Source of the DNA: Mesobacillus sp. S13
GTDB lineage: Bacteria > Bacillota > Bacilli > Bacillales > Cytobacillaceae
NCBI RefSeq assembly: GCF_020422885.1
Contig: NZ_CP084622.1
Location: forward strand, 2,933,001 to 2,997,000
Direction of reading: 5' to 3'
DNA: 64,000 nt
In this document: in pieces, positions 33,590 through 42,584 of the stretch
Layout of the letters: every line of letters starts with the position of its first letter
Numbering within the stretch: the stretch's first letter is position 1
Program-made: the position numbers and the translations under genes
The notes under the pieces: generated by a model
The model's database searches: none
Told to the model about the DNA's origin: nothing
Seen by the model: only the letters and a program-made list of their open reading frames with translations

Positions 33590-33692
33590 TCAAGTAAAGT
33601 CTTATTTTAACTATCCGCTGCCTATTTGCACCTCTTGCGCCCAATTTGCATACTTTACATTTGAGTATTCATTAATTTTAGGAGTGAGGGGT

Positions 33693-34448
33693 ATGACCAC
33701 TAGGAACCAGAATGATTACCTTCATAAAGCAGCCATTTATGATTTATTGGCCAATTATTATAAATACCTTAATCCAAGCTTACATGTCATGTATTACCAC
33801 AAACACTTACGGAATTTAAATAAGGCTGTCCAGTTAATGCGATCCCCTGCAGTTCCGGAAATTCCATTGACTCCAGCCATGGTTCGCTTCTTGCATGGTT
33901 CTCCAGGAGTAGAGAAAGTTGATATTTATGTAAATGGAAACAGGGTGCTCCGCGACTTCAGCTATAAATCCAACAGCAGCCATATGCAGCTTCAGCCAGG
34001 GAAATATCAGGTTGATATATACCCAGCAGGTGATAGTGTATCTACGGTGATCAGCAAAAAGATAGTGGTCGAACCAGGAAGGATATACACAGCGGCAATT
34101 GCCGGCCCTGTCAATAACCTTAGGCTGCTGATTTTCGAAGACAGCCCACAGACTCCTGTAGGAGAAACGAAAGCTAGATTTATCCACCTTTCTCCAGATG
34201 CACCAGCTGTAGATATTGCCGGGAAAAATGGTGATGTTATTTTCCCGAATGTGTCCTATAAACAAGCCACTACTTATCTCGCTTTGACCCCTATGACTGT
34301 TACACTTGAGGCGAAAGTTGCCGGTACCAAAAATACAGTAGTGACAATCCCCGATGTGAAATTGGAACCAAATAATGCCTATACGATCGTTGCGGTAGGT
34401 ACTGCAAAAGGGGAACCTCCAATTGAAGTACTAATATTGCAAGGTTAA
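33693..34448 (+). CDS. DUF4397 domain protein, probable spore or surface protein
   Basis: This 251-residue protein has an N-terminal helical segment (about 1-60, KAAIYDLLANYYKYLNPSLH) and two DUF4397 repeats: MVRFLHGSPGVEKVDIYVNG and ARFIHLSPDAPAVDIAGKNG, each about 90 residues, beta-rich and immunoglobulin-like. There is no signal peptide or cell-wall anchor. In Bacillaceae, proteins with this layout are often predicted spore-coat or exosporium associated, but their function is not established. The start ATG at 33693 has AGGAGTGAGGGG upstream. Confidence 0.82.
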   Translation: MTTRNQNDYLHKAAIYDLLANYYKYLNPSLHVMYYHKHLRNLNKAVQLMRSPAVPEIPLTPAMVRFLHGSPGVEKVDIYVNGNRVLRDFSYKSNSSHMQLQPGKYQVDIYPAGDSVSTVISKKIVVEPGRIYTAAIAGPVNNLRLLIFEDSPQTPVGETKARFIHLSPDAPAVDIAGKNGDVIFPNVSYKQATTYLALTPMTVTLEAKVAGTKNTVVTIPDVKLEPNNAYTIVAVGTAKGEPPIEVLILQG

Positions 34449-34478
34449 GGCGGCCGGGCGACCGGCCTGTTTTTTTTT
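34449..34478 (+). terminator. terminator of the DUF4397 gene
   Basis: A stem GGCCGG-GCGA-CCGGCC followed by a run of nine T. Confidence 0.9.
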
Positions 34479-34550
34479 ATGAAACCTCATTTCTTTGCAA
34501 GGAAAGTTATCCTAGCTTCCACATCAATGTTCCATCCGAAAAAAATCAAA

Positions 34551-34578
34551 AAGAAGGCACCCATATAAGTGCCTTCTT
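34551..34578 (-). terminator. ypmS terminator
   Basis: A perfect 10-bp stem AAGAAGGCAC/GTGCCTTCTT followed by TTTTTGATTTTT on the minus strand, touching the ypmS stop. Confidence 0.85.
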
Positions 34579-35161
34579 AATCTGCTGGAACAAGCAGCGT
34601 AAATTTAACGTTATCTTTTTTCAAATCAAATTCATTTACACGGACTTTTATGTTACTTTTCAACTTAAGCCTTTGCATTGACACATACACTCTTTCTTCC
34701 TTTGGCTGGATGTTCACGGCAGCCGGCAAATCATAGCTGTCGCGGACAAATTTAAGAACCGTTGATACAGGAAGGTTCAGTCTTCCTACCGAAATGGACC
34801 TCTGCTTTAAGATCAAATCTCCATTTTTCAATGCTTGAGGTTCGAAGGTTAGCCTTAACTCCAACTCCTGACTGAAGAGAGGCAGCGTTCCATATAACTC
34901 CACTTCATCTGTCAACAGAACTTGATAATTAATCTGGCTGTTCTTTGCTTCTTCTTCCAGGTAGTGATTGATGACCCGATTTAAATCCCGTTTGTTTGTC
35001 GAGACATTAAAAGCAACATCATCTCCATCAGATTGATTCGGAACAGGTTCTATTTTTGTTTCCTCAACTGGTGAAGCGATTAGGACCCAGACTGCGATGA
35101 ACACTGCAGCTATGATACCCAATAAAATAAAAAAGCCGATTTTCCATTTGTTTTTTTTCAT
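34577..35161 (-). CDS. ypmS: YpmS family protein (DUF2140)
   Basis: This 194-residue protein has a short cytoplasmic start, one transmembrane helix (about 7-28, IGFFILLGIIAAVFIAVWVLI) and an extracytoplasmic domain. Conserved family blocks are DLNRVINHYLEE, YQVLLTDEVELYGTLPLFSQ and PAAVNIQPKEERVYVSMQRL. Function unknown. It lies directly downstream of ypmR as in B. subtilis. The start at 35161 (MKKNKWKIGFF) fits the family; a frame extends to 35185 but without a ribosome site, and the site for 35161 (GAGGAG) is rather distant. Confidence 0.88.
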   Translation of the reverse strand: MKKNKWKIGFFILLGIIAAVFIAVWVLIASPVEETKIEPVPNQSDGDDVAFNVSTNKRDLNRVINHYLEEEAKNSQINYQVLLTDEVELYGTLPLFSQELELRLTFEPQALKNGDLILKQRSISVGRLNLPVSTVLKFVRDSYDLPAAVNIQPKEERVYVSMQRLKLKSNIKVRVNEFDLKKDNVKFTLLVPAD

Positions 35162-35196
35162 TACTCTTTGTAGCTCCTCTTCCATGACTTATTGCA

Positions 35197-36003
35197 TCAG
35201 TTCGATATTGAATCAATGACCTGCTCATCCAGCGTTTCATAGATCCGATCAGCAATTAATTGATAACCCCGGTCATTTGGATGAAAATAATCAGTATATA
35301 ACAGGTTTTCTTCATTGTTCAAGAAAATATCATGAATGTCGACAAAGTGCGCATTCCCGTCCTGCGTTACTATTGAGAGGCTTTGGCTGTTCCATTCATC
35401 CACTATTTGATTCATTTCTTCTACATCCGCAAACCAGCTATAAAATGGGTTATACAGTCCGACTAAAACTATTGGCGCTTCTTGATTATGGCTTCGGATT
35501 GATAAGAAAATTTCCTGAAGCTGTTTTGCGAACAACTTTTGTTCTGCATGAAAAAGATTAAGATTAAGACTGGAGAAATTCTGCTTAACCACCTTCATCA
35601 AGTCATTTCCGCCGATCGTTAAGATGATCAGATCGGCCTCCTTGATAGAGGATTGGACATTTTTGTTATTGAGCCTTTTAAGAAGCTGGTCGGTCCGGTT
35701 CCCTCTTACACCAAAATTTTCGAAATTCGCATTTTTTATTGCCTTTTCATTTTCAAGCTGTTCAGTAAGATATGGGATATAACCTCCTGTGTTGGTACTA
35801 TCCCCTACCCCCTGTGTAAGAGAGTCCCCAGCAGCCACAATATGCAAATCCCTTGGAAAGAATGATGTTGGCAAAGCTTCCTTTAATTCCACTCCCGTTT
35901 CTTTTACCTTATTGAAGTTCCCTTTTTGCAAACTTTCAAACTGGCTGCAGGAAGATAAGATCATGGCCAGCGCTACATAAAGTAAGGTGAATTTCTTCAA
36001 CAA
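35197..36003 (-). CDS. ypmR: YpmR lipoprotein, SGNH/GDSL lipase-like hydrolase
   Basis: This 268-residue lipoprotein has signal sequence LYVALAMILSSC with the lipobox Cys at about residue 19. The SGNH domain shows block I AAGDSLTQGVGDS, block II FGVRGNRTDQL, block III ILTIGGNDLM (Asn) and block V DYFHPNDRGYQLIAD (Asp-x-x-His). It should be an extracytoplasmic esterase or acyl hydrolase of unknown substrate. It is followed closely by ypmS. Confidence 0.92.
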   Translation of the reverse strand: MLKKFTLLYVALAMILSSCSQFESLQKGNFNKVKETGVELKEALPTSFFPRDLHIVAAGDSLTQGVGDSTNTGGYIPYLTEQLENEKAIKNANFENFGVRGNRTDQLLKRLNNKNVQSSIKEADLIILTIGGNDLMKVVKQNFSSLNLNLFHAEQKLFAKQLQEIFLSIRSHNQEAPIVLVGLYNPFYSWFADVEEMNQIVDEWNSQSLSIVTQDGNAHFVDIHDIFLNNEENLLYTDYFHPNDRGYQLIADRIYETLDEQVIDSISN

Positions 36004-36137
36004 TATTCATCACCTACCTTTAAAAAGTATTATCATTATATCATTTAATGCCTTAATGGGGCTTATTTTCCGATTCGCTTTTCCCATTTCCAAGCGTATA
36101 TTATAATCTGTTCAACCTGAATAGGCTTATTCCAGGA

Positions 36138-36163
36138 CAAAAAAAAGACCACATAATGCGGTC
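36138..36163 (-). terminator. terminator of the sco1/ypmQ gene
   Basis: Stem AGACCGCA/TGTGGTCT followed by TTTTTTTTG on the minus strand, overlapping the stop codon. Confidence 0.7.
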
Positions 36164-36747
36164 TATTGAAGTGCTTCGATATCTTCAATTATTTGTTCAA
36201 AAGGAACGTCCTTAAGCCCAGTATAATATTTCCTCATATCCCCGTTCTGGTCTACAAGATAAAAATCAGTTCCGTGGATGACCTGGTCCCCTGTTTCAGG
36301 CTTCTTGACTAAAGTCTTGAAATTTTCAAGCGCAAATTTCTCTATTTCCTCTTGGGTATAACCCGTTAGGAATGACCAGTTCTTGAAATCCACATTGAAC
36401 TTCTTTCCATATTCCTTAAGTGCCTCAGGAGTATCGACATCAGGATCCACACTGAAGGAAATGATCTCGACATCCTTAAGCCCTTCTTCTTTCATCATAT
36501 CCTGGAGCTTTGCCATATTGGCTGTCATTGGCGGGCACACATCTGCACAGTTCGTAAAAATAAAACTGGCAACCCAGACCTTGTCTTTTAAATCCGGTTT
36601 GCTTACTGACTCACCATCTTGATTGGTGAAAGTAAAATCCTCAATCGGATAGTTCTTGGCATCCTTTAATCCGCTATTCCCACATGCAGCAGCAAAAATC
36701 ATAACTGCAGCAAGCATGAGAATGGTATAAACCTTTTTCAAACCCAT
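36163..36747 (-). CDS. ypmQ: SCO1/SenC family lipoprotein YpmQ, copper delivery to cytochrome oxidase
   Basis: This protein of about 194 residues has signal sequence TILMLAAVMIFAAAC ending in a lipobox Cys. A thioredoxin-like SCO domain follows with the copper ligands CxxxC in TNCADVCPPMT and His in VIHGTDFYLVD. SCO proteins load copper into the CuA site of cytochrome c oxidase. The start is uncertain: ATG at 36747 (MGLKKVY) or TTG at 36741, whose distance from AGGTG is better; the frame continues to 36843 without signals. Upstream of ypmR as in B. subtilis. Confidence 0.9.
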   Translation of the reverse strand: MGLKKVYTILMLAAVMIFAAACGNSGLKDAKNYPIEDFTFTNQDGESVSKPDLKDKVWVASFIFTNCADVCPPMTANMAKLQDMMKEEGLKDVEIISFSVDPDVDTPEALKEYGKKFNVDFKNWSFLTGYTQEEIEKFALENFKTLVKKPETGDQVIHGTDFYLVDQNGDMRKYYTGLKDVPFEQIIEDIEALQ

Positions 36748-36843
36748 CACCTGCATCTCTCGAATAATGTCCATAGACAATTTTATCAGAGGCATTTGAG
36801 AGAAGAAAGAAAAAGGTATGAAAAAAGTGTGAAATTGCATCAT

Positions 36844-37818
36844 TTACCCTGTGCCATTGTGGGATTGTGAATTTTTCATCGTGGTGTAAAAATTCTTAAT
36901 GAACTCTGCATAATTAAAGTTAACAGCTACCTTATGGACAGGATAATCTGCTTTGTCAATCGATTTCCTAAAATCCCCGATACTCTGGCCAAATGCCTCT
37001 CCTTTGTTCACAACAATTTTGACAGGAATATCGAGGTAAACAACATGCTCTTCATGCACTAACGCCCAGAGTGTCAGTACATCATGGAGAGGAGCACCAG
37101 TCAATTCAGGATTCCTCTCTTTATAGAACTTGAAGTAATAATCGAACATGGGCTTGACTAGCTTCCCTACTTCACTGTCAATGGAATGGTAGTATTCATC
37201 AAGCTCATCAATCAAGGCAGGGGTCACGATTGCCCCGCTCGTCACATCTAACGGAATGATTTTCACAGGTGGTTTTGATTGTGTCAGGACGATATTGGCA
37301 GCATAGGGATCTCCATAGAAATTCGCTTCTGAGACCGGCGTCACATTTCCCGGCTCATTGAACGCTCCACCCATAACGTAAAAATCCTTAACCATTTTCA
37401 TAGTTTCAGGGTAGAGAATGAAAGCTGCCGCGAGCGATGACAGTCTGCCCACATTCACTATGATGATTTCACCGGGGTTTTTTTCGATGATATCCTGAAT
37501 GCCGTGGAAATTTTCTAGAGAGTAATCCACCTCAATATCAGGGATAATCGGTCCTAGCCCTTCAATCCCATGGACATCAGGAACATATTCAGGGGGTATT
37601 CCTGTCAATGGCAATTCGGCACCAGTAAAAACCGGAACATCACTTCTTCCGGTCAGCTTCTGCAAATAAGCGGCATTACGCAGTGCATCTTTCTTTGATA
37701 CATTGCCATAATCGGCAACGACACCGACCAAATCTATTTCCTTGTTAAAAAAAGCATATAAAACAGCGATATTGTCATCTATTCCAAAATCACTAAAGAA
37801 AAGCACTTTATATACCAA
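36844..37818 (-). CDS. inosine/uridine-preferring nucleoside hydrolase family protein
   Basis: This 324-residue protein of the IunH fold has the N-terminal calcium-binding cluster in SDFGIDDNIAVLYA, a variant of the usual DxDxxxDD. ADYGNVSKKDALRNAAYL, VNVGRLSSLAAAF, YVMGGAF and DVTSGAIVTPALIDEL are also present. It probably hydrolyses the N-glycosidic bond of a ribonucleoside; the changed first Asp makes activity uncertain. The start is TTG at 37818 with AGGAGGTG 8 nt upstream. Confidence 0.85.
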   Translation of the reverse strand: MVYKVLFFSDFGIDDNIAVLYAFFNKEIDLVGVVADYGNVSKKDALRNAAYLQKLTGRSDVPVFTGAELPLTGIPPEYVPDVHGIEGLGPIIPDIEVDYSLENFHGIQDIIEKNPGEIIIVNVGRLSSLAAAFILYPETMKMVKDFYVMGGAFNEPGNVTPVSEANFYGDPYAANIVLTQSKPPVKIIPLDVTSGAIVTPALIDELDEYYHSIDSEVGKLVKPMFDYYFKFYKERNPELTGAPLHDVLTLWALVHEEHVVYLDIPVKIVVNKGEAFGQSIGDFRKSIDKADYPVHKVAVNFNYAEFIKNFYTTMKNSQSHNGTG

Positions 37819-37879
37819 AGTCCGGACACCTCCTTGGTAAATTATATTGAGAGCTTTGAAAATAATGGCAAAAAAATAA

Positions 37880-37905
37880 AAAGCCCTGATATTTACTCAG
37901 GACTT
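37880..37905 (-). terminator. terminator of the histidine kinase gene
   Basis: Stem AAGTCCTGA/TCAGGGCTT followed by TTTATTTTTTT on the minus strand. Confidence 0.8.
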
Positions 37906-39518
37906 TCATCCAACAATGGGACCTTTATCTCAAAAGTGGTTCCTTCTCCTTTTTTGCTGTAGACCTTTATTTGACCTTTCATGCGTTCTACAATCTGATA
38001 GCATACCATCAATCCCATGCCTGTGCCCCGCTCTTTCAAAGAATAAAAAGCCGTACCAAGCCTTGAGAGTTCGTCCGTAGTCATGCCAATGCCTGTATCA
38101 TTGATGGTAAAAACACCGAAATCACCTTGCTTTTCCAATGCCATGCTAAGCTTACCGCCATCCCCCATTGCCTCAATACCATTTTTCAGGATATTGATGA
38201 GAACTTGTTTTAATTCGCTTTTATTCCCTCTAATTTTTACTTGGTTCTTTATTTCTGTATGCATTGAAATGTTTTTAGACATCATGGCATAAGAATTCAT
38301 CAAATCCATGACCTGCTCCGCCAGCTCTCTTCCATCGATGATTTCCAGCTTTCCAACATCAGGTTTCGCCAGACTCAAATAGTCATTGATGATATTTTCT
38401 GCTCTGTTCAACTCTTCAATCATCAATTTTAAATACATATGATCTTCTTCGCCCATCTCTTTTGAAAGGAAGATTTGCAGAAAGCCTTTAACAACAGTCA
38501 TAGGGTTTCTGATTTCATGGGCAACAGAGGCCGCCAGCTGGCCTATTGCGTTCATTTTCTCGGCACGCTGAAGCTCTTGCTGAAGTTTTGTTCGTTCAAA
38601 TATATTCTCCATTGTGTTGATTGCTTCCTCCAGCAACAGCGACTCATTGTCCTTAAGAGCGCTTTGGCCCAATTGTTTGGATGCCGCTGAGACTCGATCA
38701 AAAAGTTGGGAAAGCTTGTAAGCCATCTCATTAAAATTCTCACTCAATAAACTTAGTTCTGATTGGTCATGCACAGGCAGCTTGACGCTAAAATTTCCGG
38801 AACTGATTTCCTTAATCCCAAAAAACAAGTCGTCAACGGGTTTCATGACCTTCTTAAGGCCCCAATTCAAGATGACATACACAGCAGCCAATATGGCCGC
38901 CAGCTCCAATAATAACAGCATTAAAATTTCCATTTGATTTTCCTTGATGATGGATGCTTTTGCATCTATTCCAAGTATGGCTACAACGTTCCCGCTGTTA
39001 TCGGTAATTGGGGCAAATGCGGTGATCCAAGAGCCGTATTGATCAGTGAAAATATCGGTACTTGTTATAATCTTATTTTCCCTGGTTTCCCGATAAGCAC
39101 CGATAAATTCTTCGCCTGCATCATAAAACATCAAGGAATCAAAGGAATATTCATAATAAGCATCAGACGCAGACAGTATGTAAACTTTATGATTTGGATA
39201 TTCTTCAGGAAGTACAATATAAGCACCAAGGAAAGAGGCACTTTTGCTGCCTACCAAAGTCAAAAGCCTTTCTAGCCGCCTTATTGAAGGATTGGACGCA
39301 TCCCGGAACTCATTTGCCTTCTTAATATCTTCTGGATCCAGTGTGGATGACCAAATACCTGCCACTCCTTCAACCTTGTCTGCCATTTGGCTTTTCAATT
39401 GTTTTGACTGCAGGTAGAAGCTTGTTCCTATTGTTGACACGACTACGATCGTCGTGATCATAAATGAGAACATCAAGACCTTCTGAAATAATGGCATGTT
39501 ATTAACATTGAGCTTCAT
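37893..39518 (-). CDS. orphan sensor histidine kinase with extracellular sensor domain
   Basis: This 541-residue protein has transmembrane helix 1 (about 13-33), an extracytoplasmic sensor of about 170 residues (PAS/Cache-like, ending WITAFAPITDNSGNVVAILGIDA), transmembrane helix 2 (about 200-222), HAMP (about 223-280) and a coiled-coil. HisKA follows with SVAHEIRNPMTVVKGFLQ and HATPase_c with NILKNGIEAM, DTGIGM and GTGMGL. The H-box and FLQ are like those of the sporulation kinases that phosphorylate Spo0F. No response regulator is adjacent, which also fits a phosphorelay input; that is inference. Confidence 0.9.
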   Translation of the reverse strand: MKLNVNNMPLFQKVLMFSFMITTIVVVSTIGTSFYLQSKQLKSQMADKVEGVAGIWSSTLDPEDIKKANEFRDASNPSIRRLERLLTLVGSKSASFLGAYIVLPEEYPNHKVYILSASDAYYEYSFDSLMFYDAGEEFIGAYRETRENKIITSTDIFTDQYGSWITAFAPITDNSGNVVAILGIDAKASIIKENQMEILMLLLLELAAILAAVYVILNWGLKKVMKPVDDLFFGIKEISSGNFSVKLPVHDQSELSLLSENFNEMAYKLSQLFDRVSAASKQLGQSALKDNESLLLEEAINTMENIFERTKLQQELQRAEKMNAIGQLAASVAHEIRNPMTVVKGFLQIFLSKEMGEEDHMYLKLMIEELNRAENIINDYLSLAKPDVGKLEIIDGRELAEQVMDLMNSYAMMSKNISMHTEIKNQVKIRGNKSELKQVLINILKNGIEAMGDGGKLSMALEKQGDFGVFTINDTGIGMTTDELSRLGTAFYSLKERGTGMGLMVCYQIVERMKGQIKVYSKKGEGTTFEIKVPLLDESPE

Positions 39519-39758
39519 ATTTTCATTGTCACATTCCGTTCCATCTTAAAGTGAATATTGAAAATATTCGACACTATTCTTTGATTTTCCTGTATTGTTT
39601 AAAAACTTTGTTTTGGACCAGAAGAAAATTATTATTTAAGAATTGGATATTTGGTGAACCGGTTGTTTACATTCATTTGGTTATTTTTATAATGTAGCTA
39701 ATTCTCTTCCTAAACGATGTATCCGCACATTATCCGTTTTTTAGAGAAAGCTAACAAA

Positions 39759-39786
39759 AAGTCCTGAAATGTAAACTTCAGGACTT
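39759..39786 (-). terminator. degV terminator
   Basis: A perfect 10-bp stem AAGTCCTGAA/TTCAGGACTT followed by TTTGTTAG on the minus strand. The rest of the 280-bp gap to the kinase start shows nothing recognisable. Confidence 0.75.
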
Positions 39787-39799
39787 AGAGAGTAGAGCA

Positions 39800-40642
39800 T
39801 TATTCAAAATAATACATAAAACCAATAGCGCCAGGGCCTGTATGAGTGCTTACAATCGGCGTTGTGTCTTCGATAGTAAAGTTATCATAGCCAGATACTT
39901 CATACACAGCTTCCTTTATTTTATCAGCTAGTCCCATGCCTTCTGCATGAACAAGCCCTACACCTTTGATTGTTTTACCATCTACATCTGAAGCAAATTG
40001 ATTTCTAAGGTACTTTACAACCTGGGAATGACTTCTGGCCTTTGAAACTGGAGTGTACTCTCCACCTTCAAGTGAAGCGATTGGTTTGATATTCAACAAT
40101 GAACCAATCATCGCTTTTCCTTTGCCAATACGCCCTCCCTTGACCAAGTTCTCAAGTGTATCCACGACGACAAAAAGACGAGTCTGATTTCTTATTTCAT
40201 CCAGTCTTGACACTATTTCTTCAGCTGTTTTACCATCTGCCGCCATCTCTGCAGCCTCAAGAACCTGAAAGGCCAGCGCTTTCGATATAAAGCGGGAATC
40301 AATGACATTCACCTTTGCAGTGGTCATCTGCGCCGCGCTTTCTGCAGAGCGGACGGTACCGCTCATGCCGCCTGTCATATGTATCGAGATGATTTCATAA
40401 CCTTCCGCGGCCAGTTCGTCATAAATCTTTAAAAATTCACCGGCAGGAGGCTGGGAACTCTTTGGCAATTCAGGAGAAGCTTTCATCTTTTCCATGAATT
40501 CCTTAGGACTGATCTCCACTCTATCTAAATAATTATCCCCATTAATAGAAATGGATAATGGAACAACGATGATCCCCCACTTCTTAATAATCTCATCATT
40601 CAGATCACATGTAGAATCAGTTACAATTTTAATTTTAGACAT
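39800..40642 (-). CDS. DegV family fatty-acid-binding protein (first paralog)
   Basis: This 280-residue DegV protein has VTDSTCDLNDEII near the N-terminus, SSQPPAGEFLKIYDEL, HMTGGMSGTVRSAESA, GSLLNIKPIASLEGGEYTPVSKARS and the closing THTGPGAIGFMYY. These proteins bind a fatty acid between two domains; FakB paralogs present it to the FakA kinase for phospholipid synthesis. No fakA is adjacent. A second DegV protein lies at 60870-61718. Confidence 0.92.
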   Translation of the reverse strand: MSKIKIVTDSTCDLNDEIIKKWGIIVVPLSISINGDNYLDRVEISPKEFMEKMKASPELPKSSQPPAGEFLKIYDELAAEGYEIISIHMTGGMSGTVRSAESAAQMTTAKVNVIDSRFISKALAFQVLEAAEMAADGKTAEEIVSRLDEIRNQTRLFVVVDTLENLVKGGRIGKGKAMIGSLLNIKPIASLEGGEYTPVSKARSHSQVVKYLRNQFASDVDGKTIKGVGLVHAEGMGLADKIKEAVYEVSGYDNFTIEDTTPIVSTHTGPGAIGFMYYFE

Positions 40643-40775
40643 AAATTCACATCCCTATCAAAACACTGAACTATGACTATTATACCTATTCTTAAATACA
40701 ATTTAAAATATTTGCATACATTCTATTTGATTTTCCAAACAGCGAAGTTTACAAAAAGTCCCTGAAAAAGAACAA

Positions 40776-40797
40776 AAGCGCCTGTTTAAGGGCGCTT
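40776..40797 (-). terminator. ypmP terminator
   Basis: A 7-bp stem AAGCGCC/GGCGCTT with flanking T-rich tract (TTTTGTTC) on the minus strand. Confidence 0.75.
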
Positions 40798-40810
40798 CAA
40801 AAATGAATCT

Positions 40811-41062
40811 TCAGGCGTTATTTTTCAATTCAGCACTTTGGAATAACTGCTCATATTCCGGCCACTTCATAACTCTTTTTAAATACTCTTTAAAAGAATA
40901 AAACTTTCTTGCGTTTCTTTCCTGATAGATTGCTGTTATAAAAGTTTGCAAACGGACTTGGATCATAAAATAATAGGTGCTCTCTTCTTCCAACACAGGA
41001 ATATCCACGACTTTAACCTTCTGTCCAACAACATTTTTGAACTCTAGGCTTTTGAATAGCAA
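40811..41062 (-). CDS. ypmP: YpmP-like protein (DUF2535)
   Basis: This 83-residue basic soluble protein begins MLFKSLEFKNVVGQKVKVVD and has YYFMIQVRLQTFITAIYQER and FYSFKEYLKRVMKWPEYEQLF. I recognise it as the YpmP family found next to ilvA in Bacillus. Function unknown. Its place between degV and tat/ilvA agrees with that assignment. Confidence 0.8.
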   Translation of the reverse strand: MLFKSLEFKNVVGQKVKVVDIPVLEEESTYYFMIQVRLQTFITAIYQERNARKFYSFKEYLKRVMKWPEYEQLFQSAELKNNA

Positions 41063-41127
41063 AATATCAATCCTCTTTTATACCCGTTTGATTATATTAT
41101 ACCCTAAATCCTGGTCGAAATGTGTCT

Positions 41128-41230
41128 GTTTACGGAGATAAAAAAATTTTTTTTAGTACTTTCCGTAAACTTGATTCTTTCAAGATTAATGTAACAAACC
41201 TGTTGTACTTGAGACTCTGCTGAGTCCAAG
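41128..41230. other. non-coding gap with two inverted repeats
   Basis: Between tatC and ypmP, GTTTACGGA (41128-41136) and TCCGTAAAC (41162-41170) form a perfect 9-bp inverted repeat with a 25-nt A/T-rich spacer. A long imperfect hairpin centred near 41211 follows (TTGTACTTG-GACTC, loop, GAGTC-AAGTAACAA). Neither has a poly-T tail. No reading frame is present. Confidence 0.4.
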
Positions 41231-41260
41231 TAACAAGCTTGAGACGGAAAAGACCATAAT

Positions 41261-41291
41261 AAAAACGTGTGGAACTAACCCACACGTTTTT
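41261..41291. terminator. tatC terminator
   Basis: A 12-bp stem AAAAACGTGTGG/CCACACGTTTTT downstream of tatC. Confidence 0.85.
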
Positions 41292-41330
41292 AGGAATGTT
41301 TTATTAAAGCTTGATCAGGATCTAAATCCT

Positions 41331-42107
41331 TTATGATCTGGATGATTCCTCATCCAATTCCTCTTCCATATCACCATATTGCTCTTGCCACTCTTGTTCC
41401 TTTTTCAGCTTACGTCTGTAAACGAATTTGGACAAGTTCACGCTGATCTCATACAAGACCAGAAGTGGAATTGTAACAAGGATATCGGACATGAAATCCG
41501 GCGGAGAAATGACGACTGAAATCACGATTAGTATAAAGTAAGCATACTTCCTGACCTTTACCAGAACATAAGGATTAATGACTCCCAGTGATGTCAAGAA
41601 CATGACGACAACCGGCAATTCGAACAGTACTCCAAATGGGATGGTCATATTCATGATGAACTTGAAGTACTTTTCTGCCGTAAAGTTGGTTACAAGCATA
41701 TCCCCGCTAAGTTCAACAAGGAAGTTCAATACTGTAGGAAAAATAACAAAGTAGCCAAAAGCTAGACCAACGATGAATAGTATGAATAACGCCGGTATAT
41801 AAGAAAGCGATATTTTCCGTTCAATCGGCCTGAGTGCTGGTTTGACAAAAAGCCAAATCTGTGTGGCCAATACAGGAATCGTACCAGCTATCGCGATGAT
41901 GGTGGCAAGCATGAAGTAAATCCATACGATGTCACTTGGACCTAAGACTATTAACTTAACATCCAAGTCCCGGACAAAAAAGTTATATATTTCTTTAACA
42001 TAGAAAAACCCTACGCCGAAGAAAATAATAAATGCTACAGCCGTAATGATCAGTCTGTTTCGCAGCTCATCGAGATGATCCACCAGATTTAATTCTTTAT
42101 CTTCCAT
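41331..42107 (-). CDS. tatC: twin-arginine translocase subunit TatC
   Basis: This 258-residue membrane protein has six transmembrane helices and the family signature HLDELRNRLIIT at the N-terminus. A conserved first periplasmic-loop Pro-rich region, FGYFVIFPTVLNF and IPFGVLFELPVVVMFLTSLG follow. The acidic tail (EEELDEESS) is typical of Bacillus. TatC recognises twin-arginine signal peptides and works with TatA. The start at 42107 (MEDKELNLVDHL) has GGGG 8 nt upstream. A strong terminator separates it from tatA. Confidence 0.95.
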   Translation of the reverse strand: MEDKELNLVDHLDELRNRLIITAVAFIIFFGVGFFYVKEIYNFFVRDLDVKLIVLGPSDIVWIYFMLATIIAIAGTIPVLATQIWLFVKPALRPIERKISLSYIPALFILFIVGLAFGYFVIFPTVLNFLVELSGDMLVTNFTAEKYFKFIMNMTIPFGVLFELPVVVMFLTSLGVINPYVLVKVRKYAYFILIVISVVISPPDFMSDILVTIPLLVLYEISVNLSKFVYRRKLKKEQEWQEQYGDMEEELDEESSRS

Positions 42108-42180
42108 TTCACAATCCCCTGCCAATTCCTTTTGGTGCTGTTCTTGAATAGCTTGTCATTTACAAGCCTCTTTTTTAAAA

Positions 42181-42210
42181 AAGGTGTAAGACAAAAGTAT
42201 CTTACACCTT
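42181..42210 (-). terminator. terminator/attenuator between tatA and tatC
   Basis: A perfect 11-bp stem AAGGTGTAAGA/TCTTACACCTT with an 8-nt loop followed by TTTTTTT on the minus strand. The tatA TAA stop lies inside the stem. Confidence 0.85.
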
Positions 42211-42412
42211 ATTTAGTAACTTTCGTGATTTCTTTCTTTTCTTCTTCAAATTCTTCCATGACATCGCTTGTCAATTCGCGAGTTGATTTCTTGAATTCAC
42301 GAAGCGTCTGGCCAAATGCACGGCCAATCTCAGGAAGCTTTTTAGGTCCAAATATAATGAGGGCTAAGACAAGGATTAAGATTAATCCAGGAACTCCGAT
42401 GTTTGATAACAT
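42209..42412 (-). CDS. tatA: twin-arginine translocase subunit TatA
   Basis: This 67-residue protein has an N-terminal transmembrane helix ([36 protein letters not shown]) followed by an amphipathic helix and an acidic tail. The FGPKKLPE hinge is diagnostic. It oligomerises to form the Tat pore; in Bacillus one TatA replaces both TatA and TatB. The start at 42412 (MLSNIG) has AAAGGAGA upstream. Confidence 0.95.
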   Translation of the reverse strand: MLSNIGVPGLILILVLALIIFGPKKLPEIGRAFGQTLREFKKSTRELTSDVMEEFEEEKKEITKVTK

Positions 42413-42584
42413 ATCAACATCTCCTTTTTCATATTGTAAATCTACTATGATTATAGTACTTTTACTCCCCAAAGTGGAGGAATGCCGTGAAAGTTCATAA
42501 GAAATTCACAAAGGCTGCCAGAAGCTAATTTTCTGTGACAGTTCTTATTCTATAACATTCACCCTTAATTATCTATTATTAATA

